Assembly (NCBI RefSeq): GCF_021730445.1 | Contig: NZ_JADNRM010000009.1 | Coordinates: 5,223 to 69,222 of the forward strand | DNA length: 64,000 bases | Direction of reading: 5' to 3' | Source of the DNA: Phocaeicola faecalis | GTDB taxonomy: Bacteria > Bacteroidota > Bacteroidia > Bacteroidales > Bacteroidaceae | In this document: positions 9,348 to 19,204 of the stretch, piece after piece | Layout: every line of letters begins with the position of its first letter | Position numbering within the stretch: position 1 is the first letter of the stretch | The notes under the pieces: generated by a model | Seen by the model: the letters and a program-made list of their open reading frames with translations, nothing else | Databases searched by the model: none | Told to the model about the DNA's origin: nothing | Made by a program: the position numbers and the translations under genes

Positions 9348-9498
9348 GGGAGTGTGTCAAAACTAAACCGACCTATCCCATCGTCAGCTGTAGGGGCAGG
9401 GTTTGCCTGCCCGAAGACACAAAGTAAACTGTTTTCGGGCGAGCCAACCTCGCCCCTACGAACGAAACGACAGCATTATCCACGTTTTGACACAACCC
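9348..9498 (+). repeat. Dispersed terminal-inverted-repeat element, copy 1 (151 bp)
   Basis: Ends are GGGAGTGTGTCAAAAC and, inverted, GGGTTGTGTCAAAAC. Inside, GTAGGGGC at 9390 and GCCCCTAC ending at 9459 bracket a core containing AAAGTAAACTGTTTTCGGGC. The element fills the gap between two convergent genes, so it may also terminate transcription both ways. Related copies lie at 32204-32374 (reverse orientation), 35085-35179 (ends only) and 53436-53520 (core only). Confidence 0.75.
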
Positions 9499-9523
9499 AC
9501 CTCCGACCACATGGCAGTCACCT

Positions 9524-10333
9524 TCACTTCTCGACAATAGATGTCAGCGGATGCCTGTTTCCTTTTATTTCTTTCAGAAATGCCTTTGCAGAGCCAAAGT
9601 TCAGATAAAGGTCCAAGCGCACGGGCAAATGGTTTTTATCATCAGTGATATAAAAGGTAATCACCTCTTTCTCTTTTCCCTTTTTATACTCTACCAACGA
9701 AAAGACAAGGCAACGGTATTTCACTCCGCCTTCCGCCTTAAATACCTTCTTCCCACGATAAATCAACGTCTGGTCTTCTATCTTGGTTCCGGTGGCCATC
9801 GGGAAAATAATTTTCTGTCCCACCGTGTAATCATCGACATCGAAAGAACGTGCCTGCATCAGAATGCTCAGCATATCAAATATACATCCTTCGCTTTCGT
9901 CACGCGTCTTCACCGTGTCACGGCCACGACGCATCCTGCGCTGGTCGGCAATACATTTATCATCTTTATAGCTGAACCATACTTCGTCCACTGTATAGCG
10001 GCTACCTTCCTCTGCCCCTTTACGGAAATAAAGAGGCTCCAACCGATTGGTCGTGATACAAGTCAGTGTATCACGCATCTTGAAAACGAAATCAACCATA
10101 CCATTCGTGACGGCCACCAAATTGGTGCGGAAACAAGGCTTGCCCTGATAAGTCACTGCCTGCATATCCATCCGGGCGACACCGGCATCTTTCCAGATGA
10201 ATTTCCAGTTGAACTTAAGGTCATAAGTCAACAGTTCGCCCGCTTGTATGGCTTCATTCTTTGCAGCACACTGCGCTCCTGCGGTACATATAATGAACCA
10301 AGAACACAATAGTATGGATATTATTTTTTTCAT
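9524..10333 (-). CDS. DUF3108 domain-containing exported protein
   Basis: 269 residues with a signal peptide (ISILLCSWFIICTAGAQ) and the DUF3108 pattern: GELLTYDLKFNWKFIWKDAG, then RDTLTCITTNRLEPLYFRKG, with a C-terminal half carrying VRLDLYLNFGSAKAFL. The family is a periplasmic beta-rich protein of unknown biochemical role. Its start overlaps the stop of the upstream Ig-like lipoprotein gene by 4 nt, so the two are translationally coupled and very probably act together at the envelope. Confidence 0.88.
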   Translation of the reverse strand: MKKIISILLCSWFIICTAGAQCAAKNEAIQAGELLTYDLKFNWKFIWKDAGVARMDMQAVTYQGKPCFRTNLVAVTNGMVDFVFKMRDTLTCITTNRLEPLYFRKGAEEGSRYTVDEVWFSYKDDKCIADQRRMRRGRDTVKTRDESEGCIFDMLSILMQARSFDVDDYTVGQKIIFPMATGTKIEDQTLIYRGKKVFKAEGGVKYRCLVFSLVEYKKGKEKEVITFYITDDKNHLPVRLDLYLNFGSAKAFLKEIKGNRHPLTSIVEK

Positions 10334-12252
10334 CGGCCTAGTTTTCTAGCTCTTTCTTTGTTTCTGTCCTGTATCTTCTTCGTCTCTTCCGGCTTCTGCT
10401 TCTTTATTTCATCCAATTTCTGCTTTTCAACCGGGACCGCATTGATATCCCAATTTTCCTCAAACTCAAAGTTTGCCTTCATCTCCCATACCTTCGGGAA
10501 ATAATAGACTTCTTCAGGCTGCGAGTGCTCCGAATATTTTCCGGTATCCCAGACTCCGTTACCGTTCCGGTCATTGAACAGACGGATATAGAATTTCGTA
10601 CCGGGATTGAGATAATAGAAATCCGCCGTATTCTGAGGAGTTATCCGTTGCTGGCGCAACACTTTGCCGCTTCCATCCAGCAACTCTACCACTGCTGTGG
10701 AATCGGCACCGGTAATATTCAGCAAGATGGTTCCATATTCATCCAGTTTTTTCACCTTCATGGTCTGCTTCACCTTATTGGTATGCAAGCCATACATTCC
10801 CCTAAAGGCCATCGAGTCTATCGACAGCTGATATTCCTTTTCGGGTTCCCACTCCGCCAATATTTCATACTTGCGGGGCACCACGGAGTCCGCCACAAAC
10901 ATAAATGGAATTTCTTCCCACAGGCTGTCTTTCTTTATTTCCATGTGAATGGCCGCCGTATCAATGCTTGCCACAGGCTCATCGAACGACAGATATACAT
11001 TTCTATCAAGGTCGAAAGCAGAAGGGGCATCCACATTCATTGTAAGGAACTTGGTAGGTTCCGGCTCAATCGTTTCTCCTTTCTTTTCCTTCTTCTTACG
11101 TTCCTTTTCCTTCTCTTCGGCTGCTTTGGCTTCCAGTTTCTCCCGCTCCGCACGAGTCAACTTATTTGCCAGAAAGAGTGTATCAGTCTGCGGCACAAGA
11201 CGGTCCAATGTATCCGTTGCCAAATAATCCATCTGAATTTCGAGCGTGTCCATCTGATATATCAACGAGTCTTTAATCCAATAGCAGATAGAGTCGTTGC
11301 GGTCGGTCTTCTCGATGATAAAAGCATCACGTTCATCAAAGTTCAATCCCTTCAGCGTGGGAAGCGTATCTGCCCGCGCACTGAAAGTAAGAACAAAATG
11401 ATTCTCTTTATCACGTTCGCTGCGAGTAAGGTATTGGCGGTCATTTTCTTCCTTAAACGCTCTCAGTATAATATCATCCGGCAGGAAACGGGTGTATCCC
11501 ACACTCTTAATGGTATCGATGGTCAGTGAATCCTTCCAAATCGTATCTTGGCGCATGGCATCCTCCATGGCAGGTATGATAATGGAATCGCTGAAAGCAA
11601 TCATCTCGGTCTTGGAATCGAATAAATAATTCTGATTACCATCCATTAAGGCATAAATACGATATTTGCCGGGAGCGATGCCACGAATGGAGAAGTGTCC
11701 GCGACTGTCTGTACGGGATACGCGGTCGAATGGTTTCTTCATAAAGGCACTGTCACTCAAGTCAGAGTGCAGACCTACCTGGATATTCTTCACCGGCTCC
11801 AAATCTGAAGCGCCGAGCACTGTCCCCGATACTTCCATTGTATCGATAGTCGTACCGGTGGAAAAGGTAAAGGCATAATTACCCAACGGATTACCCTCGT
11901 TGTTATCGACAATAGCATCCGCGAAATCGATAGTGTAAGTAGTATTCGGCTTTAACGAATCCACCAATCCTACCACTACTTTCCTTCCACTGGCTTTGAT
12001 TTCGGGCTGTTCCAACTGGGGAGGAGATACTACCACCTTCTCCGCAGCCTTTTCCAGCTTGATAAATTCATCAAATTCAATGGTTACTTTTTTCTCTTTA
12101 CTATTGATGGCAAATGGTTTGGGGGTACTCCTGACAAACTTTGGCGGCTCTTCATCATACGGACCACCGTCGGGGTTTCCCATGCTGGCGCATGAGTACA
12201 CCACAATCATCAACATCAGCAAAGCAGGTAATTTATGTCTATTCCAATTCAT
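10330..12252 (-). CDS. Ig-like (SbsA/Big_5) domain lipoprotein
   Basis: 640 residues. A lipoprotein signal ends at Cys21 (LMIVVYSCAS). Residues about 30-130 form the SbsA Ig-like domain (PPKFVRSTPKPFAIN, ITIEFDEFIKLE-like, PNTTYTIDFADAIVDNN, NPLGNYAFTFSTG). A carboxypeptidase-regulatory-like segment follows (GHFSIRGIAPGKYRIYALMD), then a Lys/Glu-rich linker (about 365-395) and a second Ig-like region. The last 40 residues are highly charged. The gene sits between the GH3 gene (4 nt gap) and the DUF3108 gene (4 nt overlap), a compact three-gene operon. Role unknown; probably envelope structure. Confidence 0.9.
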   Translation of the reverse strand: MNWNRHKLPALLMLMIVVYSCASMGNPDGGPYDEEPPKFVRSTPKPFAINSKEKKVTIEFDEFIKLEKAAEKVVVSPPQLEQPEIKASGRKVVVGLVDSLKPNTTYTIDFADAIVDNNEGNPLGNYAFTFSTGTTIDTMEVSGTVLGASDLEPVKNIQVGLHSDLSDSAFMKKPFDRVSRTDSRGHFSIRGIAPGKYRIYALMDGNQNYLFDSKTEMIAFSDSIIIPAMEDAMRQDTIWKDSLTIDTIKSVGYTRFLPDDIILRAFKEENDRQYLTRSERDKENHFVLTFSARADTLPTLKGLNFDERDAFIIEKTDRNDSICYWIKDSLIYQMDTLEIQMDYLATDTLDRLVPQTDTLFLANKLTRAEREKLEAKAAEEKEKERKKKEKKGETIEPEPTKFLTMNVDAPSAFDLDRNVYLSFDEPVASIDTAAIHMEIKKDSLWEEIPFMFVADSVVPRKYEILAEWEPEKEYQLSIDSMAFRGMYGLHTNKVKQTMKVKKLDEYGTILLNITGADSTAVVELLDGSGKVLRQQRITPQNTADFYYLNPGTKFYIRLFNDRNGNGVWDTGKYSEHSQPEEVYYFPKVWEMKANFEFEENWDINAVPVEKQKLDEIKKQKPEETKKIQDRNKERARKLGR

Positions 12253-12256
12253 TTCT

Positions 12257-13762
12257 TTACTTATTCAAGCTTAGCATTTCTTCTATATATTCACGCGTAT
12301 TGCTCAGCCTAGGTACTTTGTGTTGTCCTCCCAACTTGCCTTTCTCTTTCAACCAGTCATGGAACAGGTTGGGACGGGCTACAATAATTTCCAAGGGCTG
12401 CAAGGTAAGGTTTTTATGTCGTTTTGCTTCGTAATCGGAGTTAATTTCTTGTAAAGAGGCATCGAGTACCTTGCTAAATTTCTCTAAAGAGTCTGGCATG
12501 ACTGCAAATTCTATCAACCACTGATGACGGCATTTGGCATTGGCATCCATGAAAACAGGAGCAGCGGAGTAATCTGTGATTTGTGCACCGGTAGCGGCAC
12601 ATGCCTTTGCCAACCCCTGTTCGGCATTATCCACCATCAGCTCTTCACCAAAAGCATTGATAAAATGCTTGGTGCGGCCCGTGATGACAAATTTATAAGG
12701 ATGCTTACTCGTAAACTTCACCGTATCACCAATCATATAACGCCACAATCCGCAAGATGTACTGATGACCATCGCATAATTCCTGTTCAGTTCCACATCT
12801 GCCAAAGGAATGATATGGGGGTTTTCGTTTTCTATCTCTTCCATCGGAATAAATTCATAGAATACCCCATAGTCAATCATCAACATCATGGCAGGATCAT
12901 CGAAATCATTTTGTAATCCGAAGAAACCTTCACTGGCATTATAAGTCTCCATGTAGTGCATTTTATCACTGCGAATAATCTGCTTGTACTGTTCGCGGTA
13001 AGGGGTAAATGCCACTCCTCCATGAAAAAACACTTCCAGATTAGGCCATACTTCCGCCAGATTATCTGTCCCCTTGATTTCCATGATATGTCTGACAACA
13101 GCCAACATCCACGAAGGCACTCCCGACAAGTTGGTCACATTCTTGTTCATCGTGCTGCGGGCAATCTTCTCCACTTTTTCCTCAAAGTCGCTTAACAGTG
13201 CGATTTTCTTTTCGGGCACACGAATAAGGTTAACCAATGGATTGACGTTCTCAATCAGAATGGCAGACAAGTCACCCACCAAGCTCCGCTTCAGATTATA
13301 ATTGGAAGCATGGCTACCTCCCAAAATCAGCCCTTTTCCCGAGAAGAAACGGCTATTGGGATTTTGCTGTAAATAAAGCGCGACGGCATCCATACCCCCG
13401 GCATAATGGATATCATGCAATCCTTCTTTGCTGACAGGAATAAATTTACTCTTATCATTGGTCGTGCCCGAAGACTTTGCAAACCAGATGACTTCACCCG
13501 GCCACAATACATTTTTTTCTCCCCGGCGCATACGCTCCACATAGGGCTTTATTTCCTCGTAAGTCTGTAAAGGAACACGTTGATAATCCTGATAACTCTT
13601 TATGTCTTTATAGTTATACTCCAATCCCCATTTCGTATTGGCAGCGTCTTTGATAAGACGGTCAAAAACCTTTGCCTGAATAGCTTCAGCTTGAGTGGCA
13701 TACAATGCCGTAGCTGTCTGTCGGGGTTTGAATAGTGTACTAATTAGTCTGGTCGAATTCAT
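12257..13762 (-). CDS. GH3-family acyl-adenylate/amide-forming protein
   Basis: 501 residues from the ATG at 13762 (MNSTRLISTLFK); a longer frame starts at a TTG at 13795, inside the promoter, and is less likely. The family (plant GH3 auxin-responsive and bacterial relatives) adenylates a carboxylate and joins it to an amino group. Motif I SSGTTNDKSKFIP is present near residue 90, the middle motif YNASEGFFG near residue 280, and RYMIGDTVKF and GRTKHFINAFGEEL near residues 340-370. The substrate in Bacteroides is not known. First gene of the operon with the Ig-like lipoprotein and DUF3108 protein. Confidence 0.88.
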   Translation of the reverse strand: MNSTRLISTLFKPRQTATALYATQAEAIQAKVFDRLIKDAANTKWGLEYNYKDIKSYQDYQRVPLQTYEEIKPYVERMRRGEKNVLWPGEVIWFAKSSGTTNDKSKFIPVSKEGLHDIHYAGGMDAVALYLQQNPNSRFFSGKGLILGGSHASNYNLKRSLVGDLSAILIENVNPLVNLIRVPEKKIALLSDFEEKVEKIARSTMNKNVTNLSGVPSWMLAVVRHIMEIKGTDNLAEVWPNLEVFFHGGVAFTPYREQYKQIIRSDKMHYMETYNASEGFFGLQNDFDDPAMMLMIDYGVFYEFIPMEEIENENPHIIPLADVELNRNYAMVISTSCGLWRYMIGDTVKFTSKHPYKFVITGRTKHFINAFGEELMVDNAEQGLAKACAATGAQITDYSAAPVFMDANAKCRHQWLIEFAVMPDSLEKFSKVLDASLQEINSDYEAKRHKNLTLQPLEIIVARPNLFHDWLKEKGKLGGQHKVPRLSNTREYIEEMLSLNK

Positions 13763-13792
13763 TTCCGTTAATATACAATTCGTTATATCCTG

Positions 13793-13800
13793 CAAAATTA
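13793..13800 (-). promoter_or_regulatory. -7 box of the GH3 operon
   Basis: On the minus strand TAATTTTG matches TAnnTTTG, 30 nt before the GH3 ATG. The -33 element is weak. Confidence 0.45.
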
Positions 13801-13908
13801 ACCTTTTCTGTATTAATAAGCCTTATAACATTATTTTTTTTATAGTTTTCTGCATTACTTTTATTTTTTCTTATCTTTACGCACGTTTACAACTTAACAT
13901 CAACGGCT

Positions 13909-14919
13909 ATGAAGATAGGAATTTTGACATCAGGAGGAGACTGTCCCGGAATAAACGCCACTATCAGAGGAGTTTGTAAAACAGCCATAAATCACTACGG
14001 CATGGAAGTTTTTGGAATCCGGAGCGGATTTCGAGGCTTATTGGACAACGATATAGAACCTTTGACAGAAAAATCGTTATCAGGTTTGCTCAATTTAGGA
14101 GGAACCATTCTTGGAACTTCACGTGAGAAACCATTTAAAAAACGTCTGTCTGCCGCTTCCGAAGACAAACCGGCATTAATGTTGAAGAATATCCATGACC
14201 TGGGATTGGACTGCATTGTCTGCATCGGTGGGAACGGTACACAAAAAACAGCCGCCAAGCTAGCACAAGCGGGCGTCAATGTGGTGTCTGTCCCCAAAAC
14301 CATCGACAATGACGTATGGGGAACCGACGTGTCTTTCGGGTTTGATTCTGCTGTAACGATTGCAACCGACGCTATCGACCGTTTACATTCGACTGCCAGT
14401 TCGCACCAGCGTGTCATGGTTATCGAAGTGATGGGACATAAGGCCGGATGGATTGCCCTTTACTCAGGCATGGCAGGCGGTGGTGATGTCATTCTCATCC
14501 CGGAACTACCTTATAATATCCATAACATCGGCAACACAATTATCGAAAGGTTGAAAAAGGGAAAGCCTTACTCCATTGTCGTTGTGGCAGAAGGCATCCA
14601 GACCATCAACGGTAAAAAGGCCGCCGAATACATAGCCGAAGAGATAGAATATGAAACCGGATTCGAAACACGCGAAACGGTTTTGGGGTATATCCAGCGC
14701 GGAGGCTCACCCACCCCATACGACCGTAATCTAGCCACCCGGATGGGAGGCCATGCTACGGAACTGATTGCCACCGGACAATTCGGAAGAATGGTTTCCC
14801 TGCAAGGAGCTCAGATAGGCTCTGTTCCTTTGGATGAAGTAGCCGGCAAATTAAAATTGGTGGACGAAGACCATGACCTGATTGTCCAAGGGAAACGGAT
14901 GGGAATCTGCTTCGGCTAG
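13909..14919 (+). CDS. pfkA: 6-phosphofructokinase
   Basis: 336 residues; phosphorylates fructose 6-phosphate in glycolysis, in the cytoplasm. Motifs: TSGGDCPGINATIR at the N-terminus, IGGNGT near residue 104, PKTIDNDVWGTD near residue 125, the substrate-binding EVMGHKAGWIALYSG, and YIQRGGSP. Most homologues have GGDGT; here Asn replaces the Asp. Gly in the following position is the ATP-type residue, whereas Lys in PKTIDND is shared with the PPi-using and mixed-substrate groups, so this looks like the ATP-using 'mixed-substrate group III' lineage. The phosphoryl donor cannot be fixed by eye. The stop overlaps the convergent regulator gene by 4 nt. Confidence 0.93.
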   Translation: MKIGILTSGGDCPGINATIRGVCKTAINHYGMEVFGIRSGFRGLLDNDIEPLTEKSLSGLLNLGGTILGTSREKPFKKRLSAASEDKPALMLKNIHDLGLDCIVCIGGNGTQKTAAKLAQAGVNVVSVPKTIDNDVWGTDVSFGFDSAVTIATDAIDRLHSTASSHQRVMVIEVMGHKAGWIALYSGMAGGGDVILIPELPYNIHNIGNTIIERLKKGKPYSIVVVAEGIQTINGKKAAEYIAEEIEYETGFETRETVLGYIQRGGSPTPYDRNLATRMGGHATELIATGQFGRMVSLQGAQIGSVPLDEVAGKLKLVDEDHDLIVQGKRMGICFG

Positions 14920-17900
14920 CTCCCTTGCATTTCAGGTTTATCTATATACTTGGATGGCGACACTCCGAATTGCTCAGTGAAATGTTTTCGGAGGGTACGG
15001 GTGTCGCTATAACCTACCATTTCTGCTATTTCCTGAATGGAGTATCTGTTCTCCATGATTAGAGAGGCAGCTTTGCTCATACGGATACTGCGGATGATAT
15101 CTATCGCTGCCAGTTCGCTACGCTGTTTTATCTTTCTATATAAAGTAGGCTGGCTCATATTCAATTGTTCCGCCAATATCTTCACATTAAAGTTTTCATC
15201 TGCCAGATTAGCCTCAATAACCTGAATAACCCCTTTCATGAAATCATCCGCCACTTCTTCTGCCTCGCCCTGTTTCGTTTCCTTCTGCTTCAGCATCAAA
15301 GCTTTGGTATAAATACGTTTCAGGCGTTCGCGCTGCAAGATAAGATTCTCAACCCTCGATTTCAGTATTTCCGGATTAAACGGTTTCAGTATATAATCGT
15401 CCGCCCCCACTTTAGACCCATACAGGATATCCGCATCTTCTGCCTTGGCAGTCAACATCAAAATAGGAATATGCGCAGTGCACGGCCGCTCCCGAATCTC
15501 ACGACAACAGACAAATCCATCCTTGACGGGCATCATGATGTCCGATATAATAAGATTCGGAATCTTCTCCGTAGCTATCCGGACACCTTCTTCTCCATTG
15601 GCAGCCTCATACAACGTATAATTCTTGCAAAACAAACTGCATATATAGGCACGCACCTCCTCGTTGTCTTCGATAATAAGAAGGCTTTTCTTGTTTCCAG
15701 CCTCTTTTTCCTGCTCGGCAACAGAGGAACTTACAGGTACTGGAATATCCGTCTCCTCATTCACCGGTGTTTCCACCAGTTCATACTTATCTTCCGAAAA
15801 ATGAGCATTTCCCTCAGGAATAGCCAATACAAACGTACTTCCTTCTTGCAGACTACTCTTCAAAGAGATAGAGCCATGATGCAAATCCATGGTATTCTTT
15901 ACAATACGCAGCCCGATACCGACTTTGGTAGAGAGCATCGGAACTTGGTCACCCGTGATGAAAGAGTCAAAAACCCGTTCCTGCAACTCTTCGGGTATTC
16001 CTTTGCCTGTATCAGAAACAGTCAGTTTGCAAAATGCCTGTCCATCTATTTGTACCCGCTCCATGCGTAAAATGACACGGCCCCGGGGAGAAGTGTATTT
16101 AAAGGCGTTCGACAATAAATTACGGATGGCCGATGATATTTTCTCCACATCTATCCATAACACCAACGGCTCTGCAGGGAGTTGAATATCGAAGTCAAAC
16201 CCTTTTGTCTCAGCAATCTGACGAAAAGAGTCCACTACTTCCTCCACAACAGTCACTATATCGGTTTGAGACAGACGAAGCTTTACCATGCCCGCCTCTA
16301 TCTTCTGCACATAAAGTAAATGGTCTACCAATGTATGCAATGAAGCGGCATTACGATAAACCACAATCAGTTTCTTATAAATTACATCAGCCGAACTTAA
16401 TGTCTGCAACAATTCTTGCAAAGGCGAAAGTATTAAAGTCAGCGGCGTACGCAACTCATGTGAGGCATTGGTAAAGAAGTTCTCCCGCTCCAGCCGTATC
16501 TGCTTCTCCTTGTCTCGTTCTACGTTGGCCGTAAAAACTTCATGTTCCAATTGCAGCTCATGCTCCAATCTCTTTTGACGAATCCGGAACCGATTGATAG
16601 TCCATAATACAATCATGAGAGCCAATCCCAACAGCGATAATTTAAACCATACCGTTTCACTCCAATGTGGAAGAATAACTACCTTCAAAGAAGTCATTTT
16701 ACCCATTTTCTCATCCGGAAACAAATTCTGCACTTCAAACATATACTCGCCTGCACGCAAATTGGCATACGATATCTTTTCACCTCTGTTGCCTATCATC
16801 CAGTCCGTTTGATAAGGAAACAGCCGATACCGAAGCTTCTGCTGCTCATCGGAATAAGACAGATTATTAAAGGTGAGCGAGAAATCACGATTTCTGTCAT
16901 TCAATTCTATTTCCTTGGTATAAAACAAATTATTATTCAGTATCACCTGCCCGTTTATCTCTTCCCCGATATTTACCGTCTTGTTTCCAACTTCCAAGGT
17001 AGAAACAGCAACAACCTCCGAGAAAGGAAAAGCATTGATATTCTCCGGATTGAAATAAGTAAGACTCTTATTATTACCAAAGAACAAATTATCACCATGT
17101 AAGAACGCAGTGCGGTTACTGCCTGAGATATAATAATGGTAGAACAATCTCTGATGACGGCTATAACGCGAAATCCCCGAATTAGAGCCAAGCCATATTT
17201 GGCCTTTGGCATCCTCGGTGATACACCCTATAAAGTTATTGCACAGACCATTGTGTGTGGTATAGAAGTCTTTTATCTCCTCCGTTCGCGGATTCACTAT
17301 TGCAAAACCATTCTCATATCCCACATACAGTAACCCATCGGAAGAAGCAAGCAATGACCGGACAGACACATTCTGTAGTCCGAACAAAGAATTATATCCG
17401 ACCTCCATAACTCCGTCATTGTTGATGCGCGCCAACCCTTTCGTCTCCAAGCCCAGCCATAACTTACCATCTTTTGTTTCCGAAATAGCACGAACATCAA
17501 TATAAGAATCTGTCAATGATGCCTTTCGGACTTTTATCCGGTAACACTCTCCGGTTTCAGGATTAAACCTCAACAAGCCACCTTCCGTACCAATCCAAAA
17601 AATCTTTTTCGAGTCCATATAGAGAGACCACACAGAAGACTTATTCATCAAACCATCCGGATACAAAGTATAGCTCCTAAACAGACCGGATTTATCATAT
17701 ACCGACAATGTACCGTCCTGATTACCGAACCAAACATTTCCTTCCCCATCTTTTAACAAGCATAGCACTGTTTCCCGGCTTTTAACTTCCCGACTGCCCA
17801 CAGTGTCAAAATCAAGCATCTCCAATGGGTTAAAAGGTTTACGGCTTTTCATTATGCCTTTATGAAAAGTAGCCAACCATATATATCCTTTATCATCTGC

Positions 17901-19019
17901 CGTGATACCGCAAATTTCATTATGCCTGTCCTGATGAAATTGATTAAAATACTGCAATCTCAAGTCTGAATACATCACTCCACCACCATTCGTCCCTATC
18001 CACAAAATTCCCTGTGAATCATAATATACCGAAATCATGCGTATCTCAAGATTCCGGTTAACAAGTGAAACATTATTATAGATACTCGTGGTCAATCCTT
18101 CAGAAGAGTCCCTGCCGGGAGTTATGATAGTATATCCATTCCACGTCACAGCCAACAACCGGCCATTATTAATTGGAACTAACCCATAAACATCCGTATG
18201 CGACAATAAATTCGGTTTACCCTCCCCTTCATACGAAATACGATAGATATGTCCGGTACGCTTATAATAACGAATCAGCCCATACACCTTAGTAGAAATC
18301 CATATAATATCATCTCCGTCTAAAATGGAACTGATATTATAGTTTTCTTTTACTGGAATACAACCGGCTAACGAAACTTGCCCGGTCACAGCTTGCTTTT
18401 TCACATTATAAGTAATCAGGTTAATATGGTTGTCGGCCAAGTAAATCTCATCATTGTCATGCGAAAAAGCAAAACGAACAAGATAATCCTTTTTCTGAAC
18501 CAATCCCCCAACCTTTGTTTTTACATTTAAAACAAGATTTATGACATTCCCCTCTTCATCTGTTTCCTCCTTAACATCAAATAAATACAAATAATCCCGA
18601 CTCATCGCCCAACATTGTTTATCATGACTGATGGCAACTTGCGTCAGTTTAGGCACTTCTGCTGCCATCTCTATCGGAATGAATTGTTCCGTCAGCCTGT
18701 TAAAACCCCAAAGTGTCTTCTGAACCAATATCCCCAAACAATGTTCAGACAGTTCGCTTATTCCTGTAACATTCATATACGGTACCGAATCTACCGTAAA
18801 ACTTTTAACGGAAGAACCATCATAACGGCTTATTCCGTTATTAGTTCCGAACCACATAAATCCATCTTTATCCTTATGTATGCAGTTGACATTATTGTCG
18901 GCCAACCCATTTTGTATAGTCAGCAAACGAACGTCACGATTTAAAAAGGCATAACAACCGTTACACAGTAAGAAGTTTATCACGACAAATAACAAGGTAA
19001 GAATTGCAAGACGTTTCAT
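14916..19019 (-). CDS. Hybrid two-component system sensor/regulator of PUL1
   Basis: 1367 residues, all parts of a phosphorelay in one inner-membrane protein. Signal peptide (to about 24); a two-module periplasmic beta-propeller sensor (about 30-670) with repeated DKDGFMWFGTNNGISRYDG-type blades; a Y_Y_Y domain (about 700-790); one membrane helix (LSLLGLALMIVLWTI); HisKA with His854 in ASHELRTPLTLIL; HATPase (NLLSNAFKYTS, DTGKGIPEE); receiver domain with phosphoacceptor Asp1160 in ISDIMMP; and a C-terminal AraC-type helix-turn-helix (SQPTLYRKIKQ, IAEMVGYSDTRTLRKHF). It is divergent from susC across 185 bp. By analogy with characterised members, it binds an oligosaccharide made by the locus and activates susC-susD and the downstream enzymes. 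Confidence 0.96.
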   Translation of the reverse strand: MKRLAILTLLFVVINFLLCNGCYAFLNRDVRLLTIQNGLADNNVNCIHKDKDGFMWFGTNNGISRYDGSSVKSFTVDSVPYMNVTGISELSEHCLGILVQKTLWGFNRLTEQFIPIEMAAEVPKLTQVAISHDKQCWAMSRDYLYLFDVKEETDEEGNVINLVLNVKTKVGGLVQKKDYLVRFAFSHDNDEIYLADNHINLITYNVKKQAVTGQVSLAGCIPVKENYNISSILDGDDIIWISTKVYGLIRYYKRTGHIYRISYEGEGKPNLLSHTDVYGLVPINNGRLLAVTWNGYTIITPGRDSSEGLTTSIYNNVSLVNRNLEIRMISVYYDSQGILWIGTNGGGVMYSDLRLQYFNQFHQDRHNEICGITADDKGYIWLATFHKGIMKSRKPFNPLEMLDFDTVGSREVKSRETVLCLLKDGEGNVWFGNQDGTLSVYDKSGLFRSYTLYPDGLMNKSSVWSLYMDSKKIFWIGTEGGLLRFNPETGECYRIKVRKASLTDSYIDVRAISETKDGKLWLGLETKGLARINNDGVMEVGYNSLFGLQNVSVRSLLASSDGLLYVGYENGFAIVNPRTEEIKDFYTTHNGLCNNFIGCITEDAKGQIWLGSNSGISRYSRHQRLFYHYYISGSNRTAFLHGDNLFFGNNKSLTYFNPENINAFPFSEVVAVSTLEVGNKTVNIGEEINGQVILNNNLFYTKEIELNDRNRDFSLTFNNLSYSDEQQKLRYRLFPYQTDWMIGNRGEKISYANLRAGEYMFEVQNLFPDEKMGKMTSLKVVILPHWSETVWFKLSLLGLALMIVLWTINRFRIRQKRLEHELQLEHEVFTANVERDKEKQIRLERENFFTNASHELRTPLTLILSPLQELLQTLSSADVIYKKLIVVYRNAASLHTLVDHLLYVQKIEAGMVKLRLSQTDIVTVVEEVVDSFRQIAETKGFDFDIQLPAEPLVLWIDVEKISSAIRNLLSNAFKYTSPRGRVILRMERVQIDGQAFCKLTVSDTGKGIPEELQERVFDSFITGDQVPMLSTKVGIGLRIVKNTMDLHHGSISLKSSLQEGSTFVLAIPEGNAHFSEDKYELVETPVNEETDIPVPVSSSVAEQEKEAGNKKSLLIIEDNEEVRAYICSLFCKNYTLYEAANGEEGVRIATEKIPNLIISDIMMPVKDGFVCCREIRERPCTAHIPILMLTAKAEDADILYGSKVGADDYILKPFNPEILKSRVENLILQRERLKRIYTKALMLKQKETKQGEAEEVADDFMKGVIQVIEANLADENFNVKILAEQLNMSQPTLYRKIKQRSELAAIDIIRSIRMSKAASLIMENRYSIQEIAEMVGYSDTRTLRKHFTEQFGVSPSKYIDKPEMQGS

Positions 19020-19155
19020 TGGCCTTCAGATTATTGAAGGCAAAAGAACTATATTTTCTTTAAAAAGCAAAGAATATCGGAGCAAAAACACGAAATGAAT
19101 TAAATGTGTATGCAAACTGAAAAGAACATGTATCTTCCTTAAATACGTTCAATCG

Positions 19156-19163
19156 TACATTTG
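19156..19163 (+). promoter_or_regulatory. -7 box of the PUL1 susC operon
   Basis: TACATTTG matches TAnnTTTG exactly, 41 nt before the susC ATG. No good -33 is seen, as expected for a promoter that needs the hybrid regulator. The regulator's binding site must lie in 19020-19150 but I cannot define it. Confidence 0.55.
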
Positions 19164-19204
19164 CCAGTGCTAGTTAACCTAATGTGTAACTTAAATGATC
19201 TACA

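Noticed and set aside
9551..10312. Plus-strand frame of 253 codons opposite the DUF3108 gene
   Set aside because: Shadow of a real gene; composition is that of reverse-strand translation, with no signal or motif.
10525..11529. Plus-strand frame of 334 codons opposite the Ig-like lipoprotein
   Set aside because: Antisense shadow; the minus-strand gene has a lipobox, domains and operon neighbours.
13763..13795. Upstream TTG start for the GH3-family gene
   Set aside because: It lies within the -7 box region and adds residues absent from the family; the ATG at 13762 is preferred.
15165..16070. Plus-strand frame of 301 codons opposite the hybrid sensor
   Set aside because: Antisense to conserved kinase and receiver domains.
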